A DNA stretch of 64,000 nt from Apiospora phragmitis (taxonomy: Eukaryota > Ascomycota > Sordariomycetes > Amphisphaeriales > Apiosporaceae), in contig JAQQWL010000004.1 of assembly GCA_038363925.1 (NCBI GenBank), positions 1,550,001-1,614,000 on the forward strand, read 5' to 3'. Positions within the stretch are counted from its first letter, which is position 1; every line of letters starts with the position of its first letter. A program made the position numbers and the translations under genes. The notes beneath the pieces are model-generated. The model saw only the letters and a list, made by a program, of their open reading frames with translations, searched no databases and had not been told where the DNA came from. Positions 22,627 to 37,341 of the stretch are shown piece after piece.

Positions 22627-25600
22627 ATGGATCATCTAAAGACCATCCTCATAGCGAACCGCGGGGAGATCGCCGTCCGCATCATCAAAACCGCCAAGCA
22701 GCTGGGCTTACGCACCGTCGCCATCTACACCGAGCCCGACTCAGCGTCGCAGCACGTAGCCGACGCAGATGAAGCGCACCTGCTGGAGGGGCCCGCGGCC
22801 CAGGCGTACCTGGACGGCGCGCAGATCATCCGGGTAGCGCTCGCGGGCGCGCAGGCCATCATCCCGGGCTATGGGTTCCTGTCGGAGAACGCCGGGTTCG
22901 CGCGGGACGTTGCCGCCGCGGGGCTGCATTTCGTCGGCCCAAGCCCGGAAAGCATCGAGCAGTTCGGGCTGAAACACACGGCGCGGGAGCTGGCAACCAA
23001 AGCGGGCGTGCCGGTCGTTCCTGGGAGCAAAGGTCTGCTGCGCAGCGCTGACGAGGCCTGTCGCGTGGTTTCCGAGGACCTTGGGGGCTACCCGGTGATG
23101 CTAAAATCCACCGCGGGCGGCGGCGGCATGGGCCTGCAGACGTGCGCCAACGATTCCGAGCTCCGGGCCGCGTTCGATACGGTGCAGTCTCGCGGGGAGG
23201 CACTATTCCACGATTCGGGTGTGTTTCTCGAGAAGTACTACCCCGCGGCGCATCACATTGAGGTACAGGTCTTCGGCGACGGCTGCGGACGGGTGGTAGC
23301 GCTCGGGGAACGCGAGTGCAGCATCCAGCGGCGGCACCAGAAGGTCATCGAGGAGTGTCCGAGCCCCTTTGTTATGGCGGCACAACAAACGAAGAAGAAG
23401 CCGGAGCTGAGATGGGGCCTCGCCGCGGCGGCCGTGGCTCTGGCCGAGTCCGTGCAGTACGCCAGTGCGGGCACGCTGGAGTTCCTGGTCGACGACGCGA
23501 CGGGAGATTTCTTCTTCTTGGAGATGAATACGCGACTTCAGGTGGAGCACGGTGTGACGGAGATGGTGTATGACGTCGACCTCGTCGCCTTGATGCTACG
23601 ACAGGCAGACGCAGTACTTGGCGGACAAGGGGGTCTCTCCACTGAGGAGATAACGAAACTGGCTGAAGCAGGGAAAGTACCAACTGGTCATGCTATAGAA
23701 GTCCGGGTGTACGCCGAAAACCCCGCGAAAGGATACGCCCCGTCTCCCGGTCTGCTTCAGAAAGTGGAGTGGCACCAGCTTCCCGAGACGCGGTTAGACA
23801 CATGGGTACGTGCTGGTATAACAATCAGTCCTCATTACGGTAAGTGGCCTTCAGATCATATCCATATCTATTCTGCATTAACTTCTGGTGACTTTTCCAA
23901 CTTGTGATGGTGATGAAGACTAACATGGCGTCCGATCGCAGACCCCTTGTTGGCTAAAGTCATCCATCATGGTCCAACCAGATCAGATGCCTTGGCGGGA
24001 CTCCAGGAGGTTCTGTCCAGAACTGTCATATGCGGACCACCTACAAATTTAGATTTCCTGTTAGCTGTACTGCAGGACCCCAAGTTCCAGGATGGCGAGA
24101 CAATAACGCAGTTCCTGTCAACATTCGAGTTCCGCCCGGCAGCGATAGATGTTTTGGCCGGTGGATCGTATACCCTCATACAAGACTATCCGGGCCGTCC
24201 AACCATCGGCAAGGGTTTCGGCCACGGGGGCCCTATGGACCCCGTAGCCTTCCAATTATCTAATGCGCTGGTGGGAAATCCCCTTGGGGCAGAGGGCCTT
24301 GAGATAACGCTGACCGGTCCCGATCTGCTGTTCTTGGGCGATGCCGTCGTGGCGCTGACAGGCGCAGCCATGTCAGCAACTTTAGACGGTGGCACCTTTC
24401 CCATGTGGACCAGAGTTAAGATATCTGCCGGTCAGCGGCTTACTATCGGGAAGACACTGTCTGAGGCTGGGTGCAGGTCGTATTTGGCAGTGTACGGCGG
24501 ATTCCTAAACGTTGCCGAGTGGTTTGGTTCCAAGGCTACGGTTTCTGTGACCTTGGTTGGTGGGTACCAAGGCCGACCCATTCGCGCCGGCGATCTCCTG
24601 AAGATCACCAACAAGCTGCCTCCAGAGCTGGCGGGATCGGCCTCTGGTGCCTCTGTGTCCATCCCGACCGACCTGGTACCCAACTACAGCCATGACTGCT
24701 GGGAACTCCAGATCATGTATGGACCGTATTGCGAAGACTACCTGGCCAAGGAAGACTTCGAAATGTTCTACAACACTGCTTGGGAGATATCGCATAACGC
24801 TGCCCGTGGTGGCATAAGGTTGATCGGGCCGCGGCCCAAATGGGCGCGGGCGGACGGCGGAGACGGAGGCGCCCACCCGAGTAATGTCATCGAGTACGGG
24901 TATCCCATGGGCGGCATCAACTTCACTGGTGATGAGCCGGTTGTCCTCCCGAACGACTGTCCTGACTTTGGCGGATTTGTATGCCCCTTCACTGTTGTAA
25001 AGGCGGATTATTGGAAGGTTGGACAAATCCGATCTGGTGACAAGGTCCGGTTTCGTCCCGTGTCCCCTCGATGAAGCCCTCGGTGCACGCCGAGCACAAG
25101 AAGACTTCATCTCAGCCGTGGCGAAGCACCTAGCGACATTAAACGAAGACCCAAGTGGTAGTGGTCTGGGCGCTATCTTCAATCCCCTGGACAATAATAT
25201 GGCACATACACCGAGTGATCGTGCCAGTGCCGAGCCAGAGCCAGGCCTCATAAAGCTCCTCGAAGAGACGGAAACCCATCCATGCGTCTCGTACCGCCAA
25301 GGCGGGGATGACTACCTGCTTGTGGACTATGGCCACGGCAGCTTCGACATCAACCACAAGTGCCGGACCACGGCGCTCAAGCGCAAACTCGAAGCCGGCA
25401 CCTCCGGAACGATCCGCTTCTCCGCGACGGGCGAGGGCATCTACAACACGGTCTGCATCGGCAACTCGATGATGATCTACTACAACGGCCTCGCGGTGCC
25501 GCGGGCGCAGCTCCTAGAATACCTCGTGTCGCTCGAGGCCGGCCTGGGCCACCTCCGGACCGCCCGCGTGCCGAGCCGGCGATTCACATTGCCACTTACC

Positions 25601-26626
25601 TTCACCCACCCCAAGCTCGTCGAGTGCACCGAGCGGTACATAGCGAACCAGCGGCCCTACGCAAGCTACCTGCCCGACACGTTCGACTTCGTGGCGGAGA
25701 ACAACGGGCTGAGCCGTGCGGCGTTCCGGCGGCTCTGGCTCGAGGCCGAGTTCGTCTGCGTCGGCATGGGCTTCTTCATGGGCCTGCCCGAGTGCCTGCC
25801 CGCGGACCCGCGGCACCGGCTCAACGCGCCCAAGATGAACCCGAGCCGGACCTGGACGCCCGAGGGCACCGTCTCGTGGGGCGGGTCGTGCCTCGCCATC
25901 TACCCGGTCGACTCCCCCGGCGGGTACATGATGGCCGGCCTCACGATTCCGGGCGTGGATACGCTGGGCTATAAAGAAGGGTTCTCGCGCGAGCGGCCCT
26001 GGATGTTCGAGGACATGGACGTCATCACGTTCGAGGAGGTCGACGAGCGCGAGTACGACCGGCAGATGGCCCTCTTCAGGTCCGGGCGGTACCGGTTCAA
26101 GGTCGAGTCGGATGCGACGTTCGACATGGGGGCGCACAACGTGCTCCTGGAGAGCACGCGGACGAAGTCGCCGCGATGAAGGAGCGGCAGAGGAGTGCCA
26201 GGACAAGATGGTGCGCCTGGAGAAGGAGCTGCTGGCTAAGTGGGACGAGGAGAAGAAGGCCAAGGGTATTTCCGTGGACAACATCGAGGCGCTTCTGGAT
26301 GGTGAGTTAGTTCAACGGTTGTATGCAGCTGAAAGTGTGCTGAAGAGAAGCAAATGCTAACCGCTGGATTCCAACAAATAACAGATCCTAATATTGAGGT
26401 CATCGAGGCGCCCGTAAACGCCAATGTGTGGAAGATGTTGGCACAGGAGGGCCAGACGATAGAGAAGGGACAGGTGGTTGCTATCCTCGAGGCCATGAAG
26501 ATGGAGATCAACGTTGCGGTGGATGATAGACTTGCAGGGTCCACGGTCGAGAAGGTGCTTGTGTCATCCAACGACATCGTGCAGAGCGGAAAGCCATTGG
26601 TCTTGGTCAGAGCGGCCGCCAAATAA
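22627..26626 (+). CDS. lamA: Fused biotin carboxylase-PxpC-PxpB-biotinyl protein (lactam/5-oxoproline utilisation)
   Basis: This is a urea-carboxylase-like multidomain enzyme without the amidase domain of urea amidolyase. In order it has biotin carboxylase (ILIANRGEIAVRIIKTAKQL, KSTAGGGGMGLQ, EMNTRLQVEHGVTE), the CT_A_B/AHS2 (PxpC-like) domain (IQDYPGRPTIGKGFGHGGPM), the CT_C_D/AHS1 (PxpB-like) domain (LLVDYGHGSFDINHKCR), and a C-terminal biotinyl domain with EAMKMEINV. Introns are 23840-23941 and 26302-26384. With the partner lamB it encodes every part of a biotin-linked 5-oxoprolinase-type system, so it likely opens a lactam ring such as 2-pyrrolidinone or 5-oxoproline. One-base frame changes are needed at the C4 run 25064-25067 and near 26158 and 26198. 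All restore conserved sequence and look like sequencing indels. About 1270 residues. Confidence 0.88.
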
Positions 26627-27377
26627 ATAAGACAGTCATATCGGCAATGACATATTTGAGGACCGTGCGGCCTGTTAAAGGCAATCTATGCTTGGACGAA
26701 TCTATCGTCAGCACGTCTTGTCACCTCGAGAACCTAACCGCGTGTAACAAGTCGGATGAACTAAATCCTTAAACACTTGCATACGAGCCATAGATCGTCT
26801 CAATCACTTCTGACTATTGGGGTAAGACGCAGTAGCCTGAACAAGTGATTGATTAAAGTGGTACGAATAGACCATTGAAAGAGCCTCTATACAAGTGGTT
26901 ATGTCTGCACAGGATAAAGCATGTGAGTGCCATATTTACGGAAACCCGAGACGGTAGAGCACTCCGTCAGTTTGTACGCCAACACGTCGACAATGCGCAA
27001 TAGCTATGGCAATGAATCAAACCCTGTGCGGTATCTTGACCATTAAGCCTAGCTCAGATGACCACCCGGCTGGTAAGGCTGTCTGGTGCAAACGGCAATC
27101 CGGAAGATTATACGAATTGATGCAAATGAACAGCGATCTGCCTAGAAGGGGCCATGGTAAAGCAGCAAGCTAACTAGCCTTTACTTCACGCCAATAACAA
27201 CCCGCCACGGTTTCGGTCTATCGATGCGGGCGTACTGAGAAATTCCATCAGGCTAGATCCCCCCACCAGGAGAGTTCTTGGGGATGTCTACTTAAGTTTC
27301 CTCGATTGCCTAAAACATTTACGTGGAAAATTTCAGGATTTAAGCTATTCCACCACCGGTATCGAATGCAAACGCCA
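26627..27377. other. Intergenic region lamA / kinase-like gene
   Basis: 750 bp without a supported gene, RNA or repeat. Confidence 0.5.
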
Positions 27378-29784
27378 TGTCATTCGCCAGCTATGTGGGT
27401 GCCAACGCCCTTCTACAGATAGGGCTGTCTCTCAGTGTCATCGCCCTCATCATCCACAATGGACGCACTAGTTGATCGAACTAGATGGATGACGCAGCAC
27501 GTTTTGGGGGCCTCGCTGATTCTTCTTAGGTGCCCGTCAAGGGGTGGGCCCAGTCGGAACTCAGAAATCTGAAGCGAGTGAAGCATATTAACCATGCAAA
27601 CCTCGTGCCGACCTTAAGGGCCTTCATCCAGGAGACCAAGACAACGAAGAGTTATAACATGGTATTCCCGCTGGCACTAGGAACCTTGAAACATCTATTC
27701 GAGGGACGGTTTGATGAACAGCCTGAGATCTTCGCCAACGCCGGAACCTAATGGGCCAGTTCGTCGGTCTAGCCAGTGGTCTTGCACATCTTCACCACTT
27801 GTCTATTGCGCATAGAGACATCAGACCTTCCAATATTCTGTTGTACAGAGGACCTGAAGGACCTGTGGCTCTGATTGCAGACTTTAGTCTGTCAGTCGAC
27901 TTCATGAATTTGTCAGGTTGGAGCGACACTAATTATTGCCTATCGTGGACGGTACCTCTCATCTGTCGATCCGTCCTCGCTGCGGTACAGTCTACCCGAT
28001 CGAGGCATTGCAAGGGGCGATAAAGACACAGCGGGCAATAAAGATATTTATGCCTCAGTAACATCAGGAGTACGGAAGATCCCCACGCCAGAGGCAATCT
28101 TGCCTAACGATGTATGGAATCTCGGTTGCGTCTTTATCGAGATGCTAGCATACATAATTGGAGACGGTGCCCAAGGCGTGGCGAAGATGAGGGATCATTT
28201 CCAGATTTCCAGGCGCCACGTAGATCGGTTATACGAACGAAAGTCAGATGTTGACGCGCGAATCAATCTGGACGTTCTTGGCTGGGTCGCCGAGGCAAAC
28301 AACAGCGTCATCGCGCAAAGGTTGAAGCCGTTATGGAGCAAGATGTTCGCCGAGGCCTCACTCCGCATCACTGCAAAAAACACTTGCATTGAACTGATCG
28401 ATGTGAGTTTACTTATTCTATTATCTGCCTGAGTCTACTGCAAGGTTGTCATTCCAGAACCCGACCCTAGCATCCGCTGAGATCTCTTGTACTTACCTGA
28501 CATTGTCCAGATGGAATTGGCAAGGGTCACGTACCATGACGGTATCAGGGAGGTTACTTTCAAACCCGCGTCGAGTTTAAGGCCCTTGACTACTGAGGAG
28601 AGGCTCAGGCGGAACTTGGAATTATGGCTTGGTCAAAAGATAGACTGGTGGCCACTCAGTCCCTTGCCGCCAAAATCATCTCCTAACGACGTCATCATGG
28701 AATGGGAAGTGAGTGCATCGATGTTGGATTCCCTTGATCTGAAAACTGCTAACTCGCGTTCCAGTGCGATTCACATCATCTGTCGGTTGTACTTTCGAAA
28801 GAACAAGCAAAGCTTTACAAATCCGTATTTTCCCCACTTCAGGCCTCGAGCCCATCAAGAGAATTAGGGAGATCCTCGTTCGAAGATAGAGGTGACTATT
28901 ATGCGATCCAGATGGACCCTATAGCGGGCGACATTGGTAACAGGTCCCTGATCCCGACGTCGGACTTCGGGGATCGGGATCAAAATTCATCATCATCATC
29001 ACAATCTTCAGGCTCGCGAGAATCTTCACGTTCGCGGCAGTCTTCAGTGGCGGACAAGAAGAGGACAATATTCTACTGCGTGGATGTCCCCTACAGTGAA
29101 CCGAAGAGGACCCTCCTTTACTCTGTAGAAGATGTCGATGCCCTGGAAGACGACCGAATGTTCTACGCCAGGGCTCACCAGGGGATTCGGGCTTCGAAGG
29201 GTACTGGTTTGACTCGATGGGTAATTCATCTGCTGTACTGGAAGGCTTGTACAAGGGTGGAATTCATCCAGGTATGACGAAACAGCTTTCCTTTGAAAAC
29301 GACTCAACCAGTTGACATTACTTTCCCTTCTTAGTTCCATATTGTTGCGGATGGCAAGGATGAAGTTCTCCGTGGTGAAACTGGACTCCCACCAGTTGCG
29401 AATCTCGGCTACCAGCGTTTGGTCCGTGTATTGAATGCTGTGCAGTTTAAGTGCATTGCGGAACAGATCGTACATGGCCTGGCTAATCCATCCAGCGCCC
29501 GGGACAAACGTACAGTCATCCAAATGGTCCCTAAGAAGCTTACACCGCCACCTTTCGAACGAAGGATGGGCGAGGAAGGCTGGGGCATCGACATCAAGGT
29601 GGCATTCTCGGTGACCAAGATCCCGATCTGGTTGTCGTCACGTACGCTGCTCACATTGGGGTTCGTCACGGCGTGGCTCTCGTTGATTAAGTCGACTGAT
29701 TTGACCAACGCGTTCGTACCAACATCTTTCTTGGTTGGAATCGTTACAGTGGCATCCATAGCCATTCAAACTTTGGCCACCTAG
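27378..29784 (+). pseudogene. Protein-kinase-like gene with C-terminal membrane segments, degenerate
   Basis: Kinase features are readable in sequence: VPVKGWAQSELRNLKRVKH (possible ATP-lysine region), LHHLSIAHRDIRPSNILL (catalytic loop), ALIADFSLSVDF (DFG replaced by DFS), TPEAILPNDVWNLGCVFIEM (APE-like and F-helix). Downstream exons (from about 28511, 28795 and 29336) encode a Ser-rich region and a C-terminus with two hydrophobic segments (WLSSRTLLTLGFVTAWLSLI and FLVGIVTVASIAIQTLA). The glycine-rich loop is missing or extremely short; the first ATG at 27378 gives only about 20 residues before a weak splice site. Frame breaks occur near 27750 and 27950. It may be a membrane-tethered pseudokinase or a decaying gene. 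Function unknown. It sits between the lam pair and the gsf cluster with no evident link to either. Confidence 0.5.
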
Positions 29785-30324
29785 GTTAGGTCTAGCTTCT
29801 CCACGCGGTTGATGTCTTGAATCTTACGATAAGATCACGTTTCCTGGCGTCAGCTGCTGACTGCTTTTCGGTTTTTTTCGTCCGTACCTTTAGTAGCCCT
29901 TTCAGCCGGTTTTAGTAGCTAATTCTTATCATAGTTCCCAGCTTAGGACTTTATGCTCTTGCCTTCGGAATTACGGGTTTCGGAACTAAAGTTTCTCTGG
30001 TGTAAGCGATGTTGTCAGGCTCACTTAATTTAACATAGGGGGGGTAGCTAGGATACTTCAGGGTAGTTGCTCCCACCTCAGATCAGTACGCACAACACCT
30101 GATGCGTTTTCACACTCTCTACATCATGCAAAGATTTCGGTAGTTGGCTGCATTTTCTTGTTCTCTAATCTCGCTCTTAACATTGGGTCTTTGCAGAATA
30201 TTCCTATTGAACGCAACCGCAGTGATCGCCAAAAAGGAGGAAACATAACTAGAAACGTTGTTGAAAACCTCCGTGACAAATGACAAGTGAGTAACGCCTC
30301 CTCTGTTGAATTCCCGTCATTCTA
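29785..30324. other. Intergenic region, left border of gsf cluster
   Basis: 540 bp without a supported gene. T-rich tracts near 29870 are visible; no repeat family is recognised. Confidence 0.45.
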
Positions 30325-33219
<2,895 letters not shown>

Positions 33220-33336
33220 CTGCCCAACCGGCAGAACAAGGACGGAGAGACGCCGCTGTCGGCCGCCGTGAGCGCGAGGAGCGAGGTGGCTGTGAAGCTG
33301 CTGTTGGAGTCGGGGGCTACGGTCAACGTGGACTGA
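33220..33336 (+). pseudogene. gsfG: Ankyrin-repeat remnant, GsfG position
   Basis: A single ankyrin repeat is readable before a TGA at 33334-33336: NKDGETPLSAAVSARSEVAV followed by KLLLESGATVNVD. The consensus G-x-TPL-x-AA...LL-x-x-GA-x-V-N is clear. The frame stays open upstream to at least 33061 but has no further repeats. As I recall, the griseofulvin cluster of Penicillium has an ankyrin-repeat gene (gsfG) between gsfF and the halogenase, so position and content agree. What remains is too small to be the whole gene, and I read it as the 3' end of a mostly lost gene. Confidence 0.55.
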
Positions 33337-34087
33337 GTATACTTGTACTCCCAACGCATAGAATCCAAAACGGTATACAAAGGATCTGGCGCAAGCAAAG
33401 AAAGAAGGGCATCAGGGGTGGCTTATAGTCGATAAAACGCCGAGATAGATAACCAGAACGCACTAGTTAAGCGGAAGGAAGGGGAGAACGAAAGACAATC
33501 CATACTCAATGTTACATATACTCAAGACAGGCTGGTGACTAAGCAAAAACATTCATGCAACAATCGTTTGCTTTTTCCCATCGCTATGACAGGATGGAGG
33601 CGTCGAGGTTTTGGGAATTACTGTGGTCGCAATGCAAGTTGCCGTATCACCCGGATTGCCCCAGTCTCCGGTAAGTATGACCCGGCCAAAAAAGAACCCA
33701 AAGTCATCTTCGCGGATAGTTGCCTGAGTGCCGAAATTGATCATCAAAAGCGGGTAATCGATGCCGAAGTCCCACCTATGCGAAACCTACCTTATGTAGA
33801 AGATCTCGATCAAGAACGGAAAGGTCGGCCCTTAGATAAACCACCTATACAGTTTGGAGCATACGGAACATAGGATTGGCCTTTAACAACTCTCGGGATC
33901 GACATCAGCCGAGCCAGACACTCCTCAGAGGTCAGTCACGTAGCTAGCGACCATCTTCGCAAAGTAATACACGTATCTCGACTCTAACCCCTGAATCGCT
34001 CCATTTGTTCATCTAGGTAGTCTTTGTACTAAAGAGATAGGCGTAGCAGACGCTGTACAGTGCGTTTCGGCGGCCTCGAAGAAAAAC
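33337..34087. other. Intergenic region between gsfG remnant and gsfF
   Basis: A frame at 33535-33873 (112 codons, non-ATG start) has no recognisable domain. Short frames after the ankyrin stop could be former exon sequence. Nothing else is supported. Confidence 0.4.
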
Positions 34088-35648
34088 TTATAAGCCCCGG
34101 ACCTTGACTGTAACCTGAACGCCACTCTGCTTGTTGAAAAAGTAGTCATGAGTCGTCCAGCTCTTGCTCGGGTTCACCAGTTCAAACTCAAACTTGCGAA
34201 TCATCAGTGGTACAAATTTATAGATCTCACTAAGAGCAATCTGCGGTCATGTTAGTGCTTATCTTCGGCTTGTTGTCTCGGATAAGACTTACCTGCTTCC
34301 CGATGCAGGTCCTGGTGCCCGCTCCAAACACCAGGTCGTTGCATCTGTTCATGACGGGGTCGGTGCGCTCGATTCATCTGGCCGGGCGGAACGTATCGGC
34401 GTCCGGGCCGTATGCTGCCTCGTCCCGTCCAACCACGGCCGGGTTTATGCCGACTTTGCATCCTGCGGGGATGTGCATGCCTGCTAGCTCGATGCCGCTC
34501 TGGCCCACAACCCGAGGCATAGTGAAACCCATGCCGGAATGCAGTCGTAGTGCCTCTTTGATGGCTGACTTCACCAGTGGGAGCTGCATGACTTCAGAAT
34601 AACTGGGATACTCGGATAATGTCCCGTTCTCCACGGCTTGGTCAACCTCCTTGCGAATTTGCTCATACAGGACGATCCTTGGCAAGGTAATAAAAGACTG
34701 CCTGCAGCTCAATCATAGTCGCCTCTGCACCTGCTGTCCTATCGAGTCAGCTGTATCAGCATATATGGTAAACGAACGCATGAATTTCATGCAATGGGGT
34801 CACTTACAGAGCCGCAAACGCTTCGTTCTTGACATCTTCGACGCCGAAATCCACCTCGCTTCCTTTGGCGCGGACAATGGCCAGCAGGTAATGCAAAAGA
34901 TCCTTTCTCTCCCGTTTCCCGGGCGACGCCGTAGCGGCGTTTCTTTCGTCCACACTCGTGCGCGCCGTGTCGATGATAAGATTCATCCCTTGAAGTCCCG
35001 TGCGTGCCGTGGAGCTAAGCATGAATAGGCCCATGATCAACCCACGCACCAGGGGCGTAGACACCGCCGCCGGGGTCATGACGGGCAGCATGAACTCGAG
35101 AGACTCGAGAAAGGCGCCTTGGTCGCCATGATTCTTAATGAAGCCGAGGGAGCGGCCGAAGAAAAGCTCAGCAATGACGTCGTAGGCGTACCTTACGAAT
35201 GCATTCCATTGTCAGTACTCACGTCACCGCTCTGAGGCTTGGACTTGGGCAGAAAAAGATAGGGGATAAGAGTTTCCTCACTCACCAGAGAAACCAATCC
35301 CCGAGATCAATCGCCTGCCCGGGACCGACACGCTCGATCATGCGCTCGACGAACAAGCGGCTGCAGTCGTCAATGTACGGCTCCAGGGTCAACACGGTCG
35401 ACATGCTGTAGATGCCGCTCATGATGCGGCGGCGCTCGGCGTGCACGCGCACGCGACCTCGTCGGGCGCGATGCGCACTAAGGGGACCGTACCGCTGGTG
35501 TAGCCACAGCTGCACCACGTCCAGGTCGCCGCGTCACGGAGGGCCAGAACGGGCCGGGGACTTTGCTCAGGGGGTGCAGGGTCCGGCAGTAGATGCACCA
35601 TAGTACGAGATATCCAACGGCAGCGAGCGAGCCGCCACCGATTTATGA
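34088..35648 (-). pseudogene. gsfF: Cytochrome P450, GsfF-like (in-frame stop, frameshifts)
   Basis: P450 in the position of GsfF, which forms the grisan spirocycle by oxidative phenol coupling. Readable parts from the N-terminus are LHPLSKVPGPFWPSVTR, VQLWLHQRYGPL, VRIAPDEVACA, YAYDVIAELFFGRSLGFIKN, the I-helix TAGAEATMIELQAVFYYL, the K-helix IKEALRLHSG and the heme loop FGAGTRTCIGKQ. Introns include one near 35182-35285, one near 34731-34814, and 34241-34292. At 34374-34376 the conserved FRPARW tryptophan codon reads TGA (TGG to TGA), a stop without frame change. In the N-terminal exon the frame shifts at least three times between 35440 and 35560, and an upstream stop lies in the frame that should carry the membrane anchor, so no start codon is certain. 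The stop suggests real loss of function. Confidence 0.8.
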
Positions 35649-36170
35649 AACTAAGAGTTATCATCATTGTGTATATTCTCAGCTCTTTGAGATTTGTGTC
35701 AGGGTTGATGATGAAGCTCAAACCTCGTCAGTATAAACCAAGATTTCATAACGAGACCCAAATTCAGGTGAGACTCGTGAGAGAGAGAGAGTGTGTGTGT
35801 GTGTGTGTGTGTGTGTTTTGTAATTACGCATAATTCGGGTCGTAATCACCCCGGGGGTTTGCATACTACGAGGGATTACAGCCATATGCCTGTAGCCAAT
35901 TAGGTAGTTGATTAGCATGGCTTACAGCGACATGCAACCACTGAGATGACACTGCAAATCATGTCAGCTTTGTTGATGGCAGCCACGCTGCACCGTGTCC
36001 CGCAGTCTAAGTACCGGGAGGATGCGATCTGTCAGTCGGATAAAAGCTACAACCCGCGGTAGGCTTGAGTCATGTCTTGTATGATTTCCGATGATTGGCA
36101 TCCGTTCAGTACGGTGCTCAGTAAGTAAGTGGCTTGCATTTGGACCACGCCACCAGATCCGTGGCGCTGC
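35649..36170. promoter_or_regulatory. gsfF/gsfE divergent region with GGCTTAC motif
   Basis: This shared upstream region of divergent gsfF and gsfE has GGCTTAC at 35919-35925, about 250 bp from both starts. It also contains a GA/GT dinucleotide repeat. The motif is related to the TGCTTAC copies near the other gsf genes. Confidence 0.45.
35778..35817. repeat. (GA)n(GT)n microsatellite
   Basis: A compound dinucleotide repeat, GA units followed by about 13 GT units, is seen directly between gsfF and gsfE. Such tracts are length-variable. Confidence 0.9.
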
Positions 36171-37341
36171 ATGGCTAAAACAGCCTTCATCACCGGCGCC
36201 AATGGCATCAGTGGCAGCGCCATTGTGGGACATCTGTAACACAACCACCTCTGACGATTGGGCCTCCATTATCTTCACTTCCCGGAGTGCATTCAAGCCT
36301 ACCGTCGCCGATCCTCGCATTAGGTTCATCGCGATCGACTTCCTGCACGATGTTCCGGACCTAGTGAAGCACATGCAGGAGGTCTGCCGCCTCGTGACCC
36401 ACGCCTACTTCTGTTCCTACCTGCACAAAGACGACTTCACCGAGTCATATGCTGCCAACAAAGCCCTATTCGCAAGCTTTCTAAGCGCGCTCGACCAGAC
36501 CACACCCAAACTGGAAAACGTCACCCTGCAGACGGGCGGCAAGTACTACAAGCTGCACGTCGAGCCCGTGCCGTCGCCTGCGCGGGAAGACGACCCGCGC
36601 CGGCACGGGCCGCTCGAGAACTTCTACTTCCCCCAAGAAGACTTGCTGGCCGAGATGTCTCAGCGCAGTGGGGGTGGGAATAGTAACAAGGCCCCCAGGT
36701 GGTCGTGGAATGTAGTGCGGCCCGGCCCTATCATCGGCGTCAACGCGCAGCCATTGGGCCTGAACGTGGGCCTGATCATGGCTGTCTACTTCCTGATCGG
36801 CCGCGAGCTGGGCACCGAGTCGCCCATGCCGACGAACCGCCGTTACTGGGGGGGCGCCGACGACGCGTCGTACGCGCCCCTGATCGCGGACCTGGCCGTC
36901 TTCGTCTCGACCCATCCGAATTGCGCCAACGAGGCCTTCAACGTCGCCAATGGCGACTCCTTCAACTGGCGCCACATGTGGCCGCGCCTCGCGGCTAGCC
37001 TCGGCGCCCGGGCCGACCCGGAGCAGTGCTTCGCGAACCCCACACCCGAGGAGGGGAGCCGCGGCGCGCTGCAGCTCGACGGCTGGAGCTTCGCCGACTG
37101 GTGTCGCAACAAGCGGCCCGTGTGGGACGCGCTCTGCGAGCGCCAGGGGCTACCGGGCGCCAAGGCGACGTTCGACCTCGCCGGCTGGGAGGTCGGGGAC
37201 TTCCTTTTCCGGCGGACGTGGAGCACGACGCTGAGCGTGGACAAGTCGTGCCGGTACGGGTGGACTGGGCATATCGACTCGTACCAGGCGTTCGTGAATA
37301 CGTTCGACAAGTTTAGGGAGCTCAGATTGATACCTAAGTAG
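36171..37341 (+). CDS. gsfE: PRISE-type NADPH reductase, GsfE-like (N-terminal frame break)
   Basis: This short-chain dehydrogenase resembles the progesterone 5-beta-reductase/iridoid synthase group. GsfE reduces the enone of dehydrogriseofulvin to griseofulvin. The ATG at 36171 opens MAKTAFITGANGISGSAIVG, the Rossmann GxNGxxG motif. The frame then changes near 36234, and the remainder (NTTTSDDWASIIFTSRSAF...) is open to 37341. It includes TLQTGGKYYKLH, SWNVVRPGPIIGVN and the C-terminal GWEVGDF/YGWTGHIDSYQAFVNTF region. An upstream frame from 36091 joins the body without a shift but lacks the nucleotide-binding motif, so I reject that start. Corrected length is about 390 residues, close to family size. 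The single break is compatible with a small indel error. Confidence 0.85.

Noticed and set aside
22627..26626. Full urea amidolyase (DUR1,2)
   Set aside because: No allophanate hydrolase/amidase domain is present, and a LamB/YcsF gene is divergent, so lamA fits better.
29044..29765. Minus-strand ORFs over the kinase-like gene
   Set aside because: They are shadows of the plus-strand exons, which show consistent splice sites and membrane segments.
36091..36170. gsfE start at 36091 with an unbroken frame
   Set aside because: That N-terminus lacks a Rossmann motif, whereas the ATG at 36171 in another frame gives TGANGISG.
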